Virus record (IMG/VR): IMGVR_UViG_3300027741_000021
Span: 1 to 64,000 of that record
From: a virus
DNA length: 64,000 nucleotides
Reading direction: 5' to 3' (one strand)
The position numbers and the translations under genes are program-made. This document shows, in pieces, positions 55,246 through 62,912 of the stretch. How positions within the stretch are numbered: the stretch's first letter is position 1; each line of letters starts with the position of its first letter. The notes under the pieces are model-generated. The model did no database searches, had not been told where the DNA came from, and saw only the letters and a list, made by a program, of their open reading frames with translations.

Positions 55246-56588
55246 ACGATTTAGATTTTAAACGCACTGTACTAGACAATCTAAGTGCAAGTTTTTGTGC
55301 AGCAAAATGGTACAATGCGACCATTTGGTTAGGGAGTGGCATGACTACCAGTTGCCATCATCCTCCGGCTCATTTAGTGGATATTTCTATGTTATCTGCT
55401 AACCCTAAGCTGCTGCACAATACTGATCAGAAGAAAGCGGATCGACGCAAGATGCTGGCAGGTGACCGTCCTGCAGGTTGCGAATACTGCTGGAAGATTG
55501 AGGACATGGGCAGCGATGCCATCAGCGACCGTGTGTACAAGAGTAAAATTTATCCCATCAAGGCTCTAGATGAAGCATATACCAATCCACCTGATCAGGA
55601 CGTCAACCTCCGTACCTTGGAGATTGCTTTTGACCGCACTTGTCAATTTGCTTGCAGCTATTGTAATCCTGCTTTCAGCAGCACATGGGTACGAGACATT
55701 CATAAAAATGGACCTTACAAAGGCCTTGTGTCTGATGGTCGCAATCACTTTACTCATGAGCATACAAGTAGTCAACTGTATCGGTTTGGCGAAACAAATC
55801 CTTATGTGGAGGCGTTCTTTGCCTGGTGGGAAACGGATCTTCACAAAACTCTTCAGGAACTAAGAATTACCGGCGGCGAACCACTGATGTCTGGTGAGAC
55901 TTGGAAACTGATTGATTGGTTCAAGAACAATCCTGGACGTAGCCAAACACGATTAGCTATCAATTCAAATTTGGGCACAGCAGTAGATTTGGATCGATTG
56001 CTTGCTAGCATCACAGGACTAGAAGTTGATCTTTACACTTCCAACGAAAGTGTAGGCTTACAAGCTGAATACATCAGGGATGGTCTAGTATGGGATGACT
56101 GGGCAAACAATGTAGAGCGATTGTTGGACAGCGGACAATTCCGCGGAATACATGTGATGAACACCATCAATGCATTGTGCTTGGATACCCTAGACCAATT
56201 TTTAGAATGCATGCTGCAATGGAAAACTGAATACGGGCGTGATGCGCTGAGCTTTACTCTGAACATACTGAGATTTCCTAGTTTTCAATCACCATTGGTA
56301 TTGCCTGATGATATGCGTATGCAATATGCACACACATTAGAGACATGGCTTGTGGCCAATCAGCACAGTGAATTCTTGCACGAACATGAAATCAATCATC
56401 TACAACGGCTGATAGATTATCTTGACATAGTAAAAACTCCACATTCAGAATCATTTGAAATGCCCAAGTTGCTAAACGATTTCAAACAATTCTACATACA
56501 GTATGACCAACGTCGAGACAAAGACTTTGGTTACACATTTCCTAAATTAAAATCCTGGTATGACTCAATACAAATACAACAGCAGTGA
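55242..56588 (+). CDS. Radical SAM protein 2 (C-H subtype)
   Basis: A GTG start overlaps the previous stop codon (GTGA). The 448-residue protein is clearly paralogous to radical SAM protein 1: N-terminal C19 in FCAAKW, SCHHPP (C38, H39), CEYCW (C80, C83), then the cluster motif CQFACSYC (C134, C138, C141) and ITGGEPLM. The Gln-Phe in the cluster loop is unusual but keeps the CxxxCxxC spacing. The C-terminus ends with a RRDKDFGYTFPKLKSW segment that matches RRGTNFENTFPEMLTW in protein 1. Substrate unknown. Confidence 0.85.
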   Translation: MNDLDFKRTVLDNLSASFCAAKWYNATIWLGSGMTTSCHHPPAHLVDISMLSANPKLLHNTDQKKADRRKMLAGDRPAGCEYCWKIEDMGSDAISDRVYKSKIYPIKALDEAYTNPPDQDVNLRTLEIAFDRTCQFACSYCNPAFSSTWVRDIHKNGPYKGLVSDGRNHFTHEHTSSQLYRFGETNPYVEAFFAWWETDLHKTLQELRITGGEPLMSGETWKLIDWFKNNPGRSQTRLAINSNLGTAVDLDRLLASITGLEVDLYTSNESVGLQAEYIRDGLVWDDWANNVERLLDSGQFRGIHVMNTINALCLDTLDQFLECMLQWKTEYGRDALSFTLNILRFPSFQSPLVLPDDMRMQYAHTLETWLVANQHSEFLHEHEINHLQRLIDYLDIVKTPHSESFEMPKLLNDFKQFYIQYDQRRDKDFGYTFPKLKSWYDSIQIQQQ

Positions 56589-57819
56589 ACTAGTTCACAA
56601 TATTGATCTTACCGATCGTGAACGTTTCTTATTAGAAGATTCAAAAACTTTTTGTATCTATCCTTGGATACATCTGCATGCATATCCTACCGGGGAAGCA
56701 TATCCTTGTTGTCATTCAGAAATGAAATTTCCAGTAGGCAATTGTCGTACTCAAACTCTTGAAGAGATATGGCAAGATCAGCCCATGCAGAAATTAAGAG
56801 CTGACATGTTAAGCGAAACTCCTAATCCAGCATGCGGTCGCTGTTACGAACAAGAACAATCAGGATTTTTCTCTGGCAGAAAAAGTGCAAACAAACATCA
56901 TGGGCATCATGTAAACAAAATAGAAAAAACTCCTTTTGAGATGACTTATTGGGATATACGTTTTAGTAATCTTTGCAATCTTAAATGCCGCAGTTGCGGG
57001 CATATTTTTTCAAGTCAATGGTATCAAGATCAGGCCAAATTAGCCGGCGGCGACTGGAAGGACCGCAACAAAGTATTAAACTATGCCGGCCGAACAGAAA
57101 CTGATATGTGGGAACAGTTGTTACCGCACATGGATTATGTTGAGCAAATATACTTTGCTGGTGGCGAACCATTGTTGATGGAAGAGCACTATCGTATTTT
57201 GGACGAACTGGTGCGTAGAGAAAGATTTGATGTTAGACTGATTTACAATACAAATTTCACACATACAGATCTCAAAGGTCAAAGTGTGTTTGAATACTGG
57301 AAACTGTTTGACAATGTATCAGTGGGCGCCAGCTTGGATGGGTCAGGCCGGTATGCTGAATACATACGAAAAGGTAGCCGTTGGGATCAAATTGAAAAGA
57401 ACCGTCTTGAAATGTTAGACATATGCCCTGCGGTAGATTTTTATATCAGCCCTACACTGAGCATTATGAATGCATGGCATCTGCCTGATTTTCATCGAGA
57501 CTTGGTCAGTCGTGGATTAATAAAACCTCAGGATCTCAATGTAAATATATTGCAAGATCCTCCATTCTATAGAATTGATATTGCACCAATGAAATACAAA
57601 CAACAGTTACGCATGAAGTATCAGGAGCATATTGAATGGTTGCGTCCTCGGGATCCATTGCAACGTGCCACAGTGGGATTTGAATCAGCCGTTAACTTTA
57701 TGATGTCCACAGACAATACACATTTGATTGATACGTTCTGGCGCAAGACTCATGAACTGGATGCCATACGCTCAGAACAAATATTAACTGTGATTCCTGA
57801 ATTGCACGCATTAACATGA
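56560..57819 (+). CDS. Radical SAM protein 3 (PCC subtype)
   Basis: The 419-residue protein starts inside the previous gene (29-nt overlap). The N-terminus is a textbook SPASM/twitch-like stretch: FCIYPWIHLHAYPTG (C32), PCC (C50, C51), VGNCRTQTLEEIWQ (C62) and CGRC (C92, C95). The radical SAM motif CNLKCRSC (C139, C143, C146) and FAGGEPLL follow. SPASM elements normally sit after the radical SAM domain; here they precede it. Such proteins are usually annotated as twitch-domain radical SAM proteins in phages, with no known substrate. Confidence 0.87.
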   Translation: MTQYKYNSSELVHNIDLTDRERFLLEDSKTFCIYPWIHLHAYPTGEAYPCCHSEMKFPVGNCRTQTLEEIWQDQPMQKLRADMLSETPNPACGRCYEQEQSGFFSGRKSANKHHGHHVNKIEKTPFEMTYWDIRFSNLCNLKCRSCGHIFSSQWYQDQAKLAGGDWKDRNKVLNYAGRTETDMWEQLLPHMDYVEQIYFAGGEPLLMEEHYRILDELVRRERFDVRLIYNTNFTHTDLKGQSVFEYWKLFDNVSVGASLDGSGRYAEYIRKGSRWDQIEKNRLEMLDICPAVDFYISPTLSIMNAWHLPDFHRDLVSRGLIKPQDLNVNILQDPPFYRIDIAPMKYKQQLRMKYQEHIEWLRPRDPLQRATVGFESAVNFMMSTDNTHLIDTFWRKTHELDAIRSEQILTVIPELHALT

Positions 57820-59027
57820 AAACACCACACGATCAATTCTGTGTGCTGCCTTGGGTCAGCATAGAAGCCAGTCCAATTGGCACAGTTAGGCCTTGTTGTT
57901 TAGCTGATGATGAAATCTTAGATAACAATGGAAATAAATTCACCTTGTCCACAGCTAAGTTTGTTGATATTCAAAACAGCAATCACATGCGTAACCTACG
58001 ATTAGAATTTTTAGATGGCAAAAAACCTACCACTTGCCGTCGGTGTTGGAATGAGGAAGAGTCCGGTCGCAAATCAAAACGCATGCATACGCTGGATCGT
58101 CTTAAACATTCTCTTGGAGATGAACCATGGACCAGGGATGCCAAACCCTTGATGTTTCTAGATCTCAAACTGGGAAACATATGCAATCTCAAATGCAGGA
58201 TCTGCGGATCGTGGTCAAGTTCTCAATTTGCAGGCGAAGAAATTTCTTTTTTGCCAAGAGCAGAACAAAAATCCAGTCATGCATACAAGATGCTTCGAGC
58301 CGGAGCCTGGCCCAAAGAAAACACACATTTTTGGGCAGAAATTGATCACATACTAAACGACATACGTTATATTGAGTTCACTGGCGGCGAACCATTCATG
58401 ATTGATCAGCATTTTGATATGCTGCAAGGTATAGTGGATCGTGGTATAGCTGGCCAAGTGGAGATACACTACAATACCAATGGCACCTTGTTTCCTGAGC
58501 GTGGACCAGAAATATGGCAACACTTCAAAACAGTAGAAGTGGCATTCAGCATTGATGATATTGGTGCAAGGTTTGAATATCAACGAAGTAATGCTGTGTG
58601 GCAAACTGTGGTAGAAAACATCAACCGGTTCAGGATCATGCGTGAGCACATGCCCAATTTGCAGTTGCAATGTTGCACCACTGTGAATGTGTTTAATGTG
58701 CGATATCTTGATCAAGTGGCACAATGGATAACTGAACAAGCATTTGATTTTGTATACTGGAACATCATGCATGATGCGTGGTATTTCTCAATCTCACGAT
58801 TGCCCGTAGAAACCAAACAAGAAATTGCCAGTTATCTCAGCATGTGCGATATGCCATCAATATATCAATCAGAAATTGAAAGAATTATCAACTTTATGAC
58901 CAATGGAGAATCCATGGACGGCGTAGAAACATGTCAGCAAATACGCATGCTAGATCAACGTAGACAGCAAGATCTAAATCGTGATCATGGGGAATTGGCA
59001 TACCTACTAAATTATGCAAAAACCTGA
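57816..59027 (+). CDS. Radical SAM protein 4 (PCC subtype)
   Basis: The ATG overlaps the previous stop codon (ATGA). The 403-residue protein has FCVLPWVSIEASPIG (C9), PCC (C27, C28), CRRCW (C74, C77), the radical SAM motif CNLKCRIC (C123, C127, C130) and FTGGEPFM. Sequence after the cluster (GSWSSSQFAGEE) resembles that of protein 3 (GHIFSSQWYQDQ). The barrel half carries a VAFSIDDIG motif in place of the VSLDGxG seen in other members, a possible specificity difference. Substrate unknown. Confidence 0.87.
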   Translation: MKTPHDQFCVLPWVSIEASPIGTVRPCCLADDEILDNNGNKFTLSTAKFVDIQNSNHMRNLRLEFLDGKKPTTCRRCWNEEESGRKSKRMHTLDRLKHSLGDEPWTRDAKPLMFLDLKLGNICNLKCRICGSWSSSQFAGEEISFLPRAEQKSSHAYKMLRAGAWPKENTHFWAEIDHILNDIRYIEFTGGEPFMIDQHFDMLQGIVDRGIAGQVEIHYNTNGTLFPERGPEIWQHFKTVEVAFSIDDIGARFEYQRSNAVWQTVVENINRFRIMREHMPNLQLQCCTTVNVFNVRYLDQVAQWITEQAFDFVYWNIMHDAWYFSISRLPVETKQEIASYLSMCDMPSIYQSEIERIINFMTNGESMDGVETCQQIRMLDQRRQQDLNRDHGELAYLLNYAKT

Positions 59028-60303
59028 TACCTTATGTTTGGCACCGTGGACGCACACGTACCTTTCCCCACAGACTGAAAGGCGTATGTGTTGCGCCAGC
59101 CGAGAACCTGCGCAGAATTTTACACAGTACATAGACACTCAATCTGGAACAGGTACTTACATACCTATCACATTGGCTCAGCATTGGAACAGTGACCACA
59201 TGAAGTCGGTGCGTAGACGTATGATAGCAGGTGAAACACTGTCTGAGTGCGAAGTATGCAACGATCAACTGTTGAATACAGATGTATATCGCACGTATTT
59301 TTGGCATTTATTCCAACATAAATATTCTGAACTGATGTCTAACACACATGATGATGGTTCTTGTGATGTATTACCAGTTAGCTGGGATTATAGATTTAGC
59401 AATTTGTGTAATTTTAAATGTAGAACATGCGGCGATATGTTAAGCAGCGCCTGGGAGTCAGAGCAAAAAACTCACAATATGGTCAACTGGGCAGATTCCA
59501 AAAACAATTGGATGCAGCCCGCAGTACGTGAACAAATTTCCCAATTCCAAGACAGTCAAATTGAACAAGAGTTTTCAGACGCTGTGGAACAGCATCGAGT
59601 TGAAGAAGTATATTGGGTCGGCGGCGAACCATTGATGTATGAACAACATTGGCGCTACATGCAACGCATAATTGAATTGGGAGATGGGAGCAAAGTATAT
59701 GCTAGATATAATACTAACTTGTCCAGAGTTGAGTATCGTGGGATTAATCTCTATCGCGACATTCTTCCTGGGCTTAGGGATTGGCAGATATGTGCAAGTC
59801 TCGACGGCACAGGCCCAATTGGCGAGTACATTAGAACAGGTCTTGACTACAATAAATGGCTTGAGAACTTTCGTGGAGCAGTTGCAATACAACGTCATGC
59901 TCGACAAGTTAGAATTGACTTTACGCTCACTCTGCCCGGAATGTTTGAAGTTGGCCGAATTACAGAACTTGCCAAACAACAGGGAGTAGATATCCTTGCT
60001 AAAGTTATTTTTTCATTCTCTCCAAACATTGTGATGAGTCCATTGGCATTGCCTAGACATATATTGCATCCGTGGTTAGACGAATTGATAAACAATACGT
60101 CGGGTGCCATGCAGGCTGTTCTAATACAGTTAAAGAATCGTCCTACATTTGAAGAACAATGGCCCAATGAATATCAACAAGGATTTACCAAAGGCCGAGC
60201 ACGTATTCTACAACTAGAACAGATAAGAACACAATCAATCACAATGTCCAATATCCTGGCAGCAAGACCTGATGTATTAAAATGGTGGATGAATAATGCT
60301 TAA
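59014..60303 (+). CDS. Radical SAM protein 5 (MCC subtype)
   Basis: The 429-residue protein overlaps the previous gene by 14 nt. It has LCLAPWTHTYLSPQT (C8), MCC (C26, C27), CEVC (C79, C82), the radical SAM motif CNFKCRTC (C132, C136, C139) and WVGGEPLM, with a central ASLDGTGPIGEYIRTG. It is the most divergent of the five in the N-terminal region, with an insertion after the CC pair. It directly precedes an unknown 346-residue protein. Substrate unknown. Confidence 0.87.
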   Translation: MQKPDTLCLAPWTHTYLSPQTERRMCCASREPAQNFTQYIDTQSGTGTYIPITLAQHWNSDHMKSVRRRMIAGETLSECEVCNDQLLNTDVYRTYFWHLFQHKYSELMSNTHDDGSCDVLPVSWDYRFSNLCNFKCRTCGDMLSSAWESEQKTHNMVNWADSKNNWMQPAVREQISQFQDSQIEQEFSDAVEQHRVEEVYWVGGEPLMYEQHWRYMQRIIELGDGSKVYARYNTNLSRVEYRGINLYRDILPGLRDWQICASLDGTGPIGEYIRTGLDYNKWLENFRGAVAIQRHARQVRIDFTLTLPGMFEVGRITELAKQQGVDILAKVIFSFSPNIVMSPLALPRHILHPWLDELINNTSGAMQAVLIQLKNRPTFEEQWPNEYQQGFTKGRARILQLEQIRTQSITMSNILAARPDVLKWWMNNA

Positions 60304-61336
60304 CAACTCAATTGAAATGGATCTGCGCGGTGTGCATGATCAGTTGCTTACAGTTTATATCGATGTGTACGATAACAGTCTTGCACGTAAATGGATGACC
60401 GCACTTAATCAGTTGATCTGTGCAGACTATCATTTGGAAAAAAACTACTGTTGGCTAGGGTGGACCGAAAGTGCTCGGACATTGGAATATTTGTGTACCC
60501 AAATCAATCGCAGTATTGATGCTGTCAATGCAGCAGGGCTAGGATACACCATAAACGATTCTTTCAGTCCAACTGACACAATGACCCAGGATAACAGAGT
60601 TAATCATGCACATATGAATCAACTTCACAGATACTTTGAAGATTTGCAAGGAGTATCAGGGGCAATGAGTCCGTATTACACCGCAGCCGACGATCGCACT
60701 AGGTGGCATATAAGACAACTAAACCTACTGTGTCATGAACTTGAAAGTTTGGTATTGAGCATACGTAAATTACTCAGAGCACCAGAATGGCGCCGCCCAT
60801 CACAGCTAATGTGTTGGTTACAAGCACCTAGATTTGCACTTGATGTTGAAGACTACAATTTGTTTGGAATTGATTCAATAAATCGTCAGCTGGGTGGAAT
60901 ATATGTAGGAGTAAATAAAGCAGTTGGCAAGCACCATTGGGAAGTGTTCAACGATGAAGGGAGAGATAGTCGTGTGTCTGAATTAGTTACAACTACATTG
61001 CGATCACAAACTGAAGCAGCAGGAGACTTTGATATTGAATGGGCAAATGATCCTGGATCGTTTCCTTGGCAGATTCAAACTCTTAACGAATTTAGAACCT
61101 GGTTAATAAAGAATGGGTTTGATCCAGAGGACAAATCATTGACCATTGGCCATCCTAAGGTGGCTCAAGTGGATCTATTGCGAACATTTGGTACCACAGA
61201 CTATCGGGTGATATGGGCACAGTTAGCACAATACTTAGATGTATATAAAATACGCACTTGTGATGGTGAAGCTACATACAAGTATCGCTGGAGTGATACA
61301 GACTATGAACAACAACAAATAAGGAAATTAAAATGA
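60296..61336 (+). CDS. Unknown protein following the radical SAM array
   Basis: The 346-residue protein is alpha-helical and aromatic, with no signal peptide or membrane segment. Notable features are a VNHAHMNQLHRYFEDLQG block (about 101-118), whose His residues could bind metal, and IRQLNLLCHELESLVLSIRKLL. I do not recognise the family. It overlaps radical SAM protein 5 by 8 nt and the next small gene by 4 nt, so it is part of the same pathway unit. It could be a redox partner, substrate carrier or further enzyme. Confidence 0.6.
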   Translation: MLNNSIEMDLRGVHDQLLTVYIDVYDNSLARKWMTALNQLICADYHLEKNYCWLGWTESARTLEYLCTQINRSIDAVNAAGLGYTINDSFSPTDTMTQDNRVNHAHMNQLHRYFEDLQGVSGAMSPYYTAADDRTRWHIRQLNLLCHELESLVLSIRKLLRAPEWRRPSQLMCWLQAPRFALDVEDYNLFGIDSINRQLGGIYVGVNKAVGKHHWEVFNDEGRDSRVSELVTTTLRSQTEAAGDFDIEWANDPGSFPWQIQTLNEFRTWLIKNGFDPEDKSLTIGHPKVAQVDLLRTFGTTDYRVIWAQLAQYLDVYKIRTCDGEATYKYRWSDTDYEQQQIRKLK

Positions 61337-61434
61337 ACTGGATTCGACGACTTTGGGCAAAAATTACTCTAGAAATTCGCTATCGTAAAAAGTTAAAAGA
61401 ACTACGCAAGCGTGATCCTTTCATCTACAAATGA
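61333..61434 (+). CDS. 33-residue basic protein before the carbamoyltransferase
   Basis: An ORF of 33 codons joins its neighbours by ATGA overlaps on both sides (61333-61336 and 61431-61434), with an AAGGA site upstream. The product is strongly basic and helical (MNWIRRLWAKITLEIRYRKK) and ends KRDPFIYK. Precise double coupling argues that it is expressed. Function unknown; a small adaptor, membrane-surface peptide or enzyme substrate are all possible. Confidence 0.7.
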   Translation: MNWIRRLWAKITLEIRYRKKLKELRKRDPFIYK

Positions 61435-62912
61435 ATTACATAGGAATATCTGCTGGGTTCCATGATGCTGCTATCAGCGTGGTCAACAACTCTGGCAATA
61501 TTTTATTTGCAGCACACAGCGAACGCTACAGCAAAAACAAGCACGACAAGGATATATGTTCAGAGTTATTGGCTGATGCATTAGCTTATGTAGAGTCAGA
61601 CTGGATTGAATACCATTATTACGAACGTCCCTGGGTCAAAGCCTTTAGACAACTGCGTAGTGGCGAGGGATTCCAATGGCCTAGCTGGGATCGATTATTA
61701 GGCAATACATATAATCACATGGGCAGGCCTCGTGTGCATACACATGGTCATCATCTGTGTCATGCAGCAGCAGGATTTCAAACCAGCTCATTCAATGATG
61801 CCACAGTGGTTGTGATTGATGCCATTGGTGAGTTCGACACTGTGACCATATGGGATGCCGTGTACAATGATCACACCGGCCGGGCTGAATATAACAAGTT
61901 GTGGGGTCAGAAGTATCCACACAGTATCGGATTATTTTATTCTGCAATGACTCAACGTGTGGGTCTACGTCCATTGGATGAAGAATATATTCTCATGGGC
62001 ATGGCTGCATATGGGAAACCACGGTATCTTAGAGAGATGCAACAGCAATTGTTAAATTCAAAAGACAATTCTCAGTTTGTGCAAAATTTGCACATTGGCA
62101 TTGATGATAACTTCTTGCCTGATGCAGATATAATGGACATTGCCTGTAGCGCACAACTCCTGGTAGAGCAATTGATACAAAATATTATCAGTCGTGCCAG
62201 AATGATAGGACACAGTCGTAATCTGGTTTACGGAGGTGGAGTGGCGTTGAACTGTGTGGCCAACAGCACCCTGGGGGCATATTATGAAAACATCTGGATC
62301 ATGCCCAATCCTGGCGACGCAGGCAATAGTCTTGGTGCAGCAGCTCTTGGAATGGGCGGTCATCTCGGGTGGGATACTGCTTTTCTTGGGCATGACATTG
62401 CTGGTGAGTATCCTGTTAACAGTATACTTGATGGTCTACTCACTGATCGTATTATTGGTGTTGCATCAGGGCGTGCAGAATTTGGACCAAGAGCATTAGG
62501 CAATAGGAGTCTACTGGCTGATCCACGAGGATGTTCAATCAAGAACAAAGTAAACGAAATCAAACGACGGCAAAAGTTTAGACCATTTGCACCAGTTATT
62601 CTCGAAGAATATGTTGATCAATATTTTGATATGCCTAGACATTGGAGCAACAGCAGATACATGCAAGTGGTAGCCACTTGTAGACATCCAGAATTATTTC
62701 CTGCTATTGTTCATCATGACGGCACTAGTCGTGTACAAACAGTTCCAGCAGATGGGTCAGGAATACGAGCTCTGCTAGAAAAATGGCATTTCATGACTGG
62801 GTGCCCTATGCTATTAAATACCAGTTTGAACATACGTGGTGAACCCATGGTAAATGATCGAACAGATGCTGATAGATTTCAGCAGTTGTATGGCATTACT
62901 GTTTGTAGTTGA
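61431..62912 (+). CDS. Carbamoyltransferase, NodU/TobZ family
   Basis: The 493-residue enzyme should transfer a carbamoyl group from carbamoyl phosphate, through carbamoyl-AMP, to a hydroxyl group. The N-terminal Kae1-like domain has GISAGFHDAAIS, the HHLCHAA motif (H107, H111) and VVVIDAIGE (D130). The YrdC-like C-terminal part has GRAEFGPRALGNRS, KFRPFAPVIL and LNTSLNIRGEPMV. It is somewhat shorter than typical members (about 550-600). It overlaps the 33-residue gene by 4 nt and is the last gene of the operon. Substrates of relatives are sugars or antibiotics; here a glycan or a nucleoside is likely. Confidence 0.9.
   Translation: MNYIGISAGFHDAAISVVNNSGNILFAAHSERYSKNKHDKDICSELLADALAYVESDWIEYHYYERPWVKAFRQLRSGEGFQWPSWDRLLGNTYNHMGRPRVHTHGHHLCHAAAGFQTSSFNDATVVVIDAIGEFDTVTIWDAVYNDHTGRAEYNKLWGQKYPHSIGLFYSAMTQRVGLRPLDEEYILMGMAAYGKPRYLREMQQQLLNSKDNSQFVQNLHIGIDDNFLPDADIMDIACSAQLLVEQLIQNIISRARMIGHSRNLVYGGGVALNCVANSTLGAYYENIWIMPNPGDAGNSLGAAALGMGGHLGWDTAFLGHDIAGEYPVNSILDGLLTDRIIGVASGRAEFGPRALGNRSLLADPRGCSIKNKVNEIKRRQKFRPFAPVILEEYVDQYFDMPRHWSNSRYMQVVATCRHPELFPAIVHHDGTSRVQTVPADGSGIRALLEKWHFMTGCPMLLNTSLNIRGEPMVNDRTDADRFQQLYGITVCS

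Noticed and set aside
59672-59989. 105-residue ORF with a hydrophobic segment resembling a membrane protein
   Set aside because: It lies wholly inside radical SAM protein 5 in another frame and has no coupling or ribosome site.
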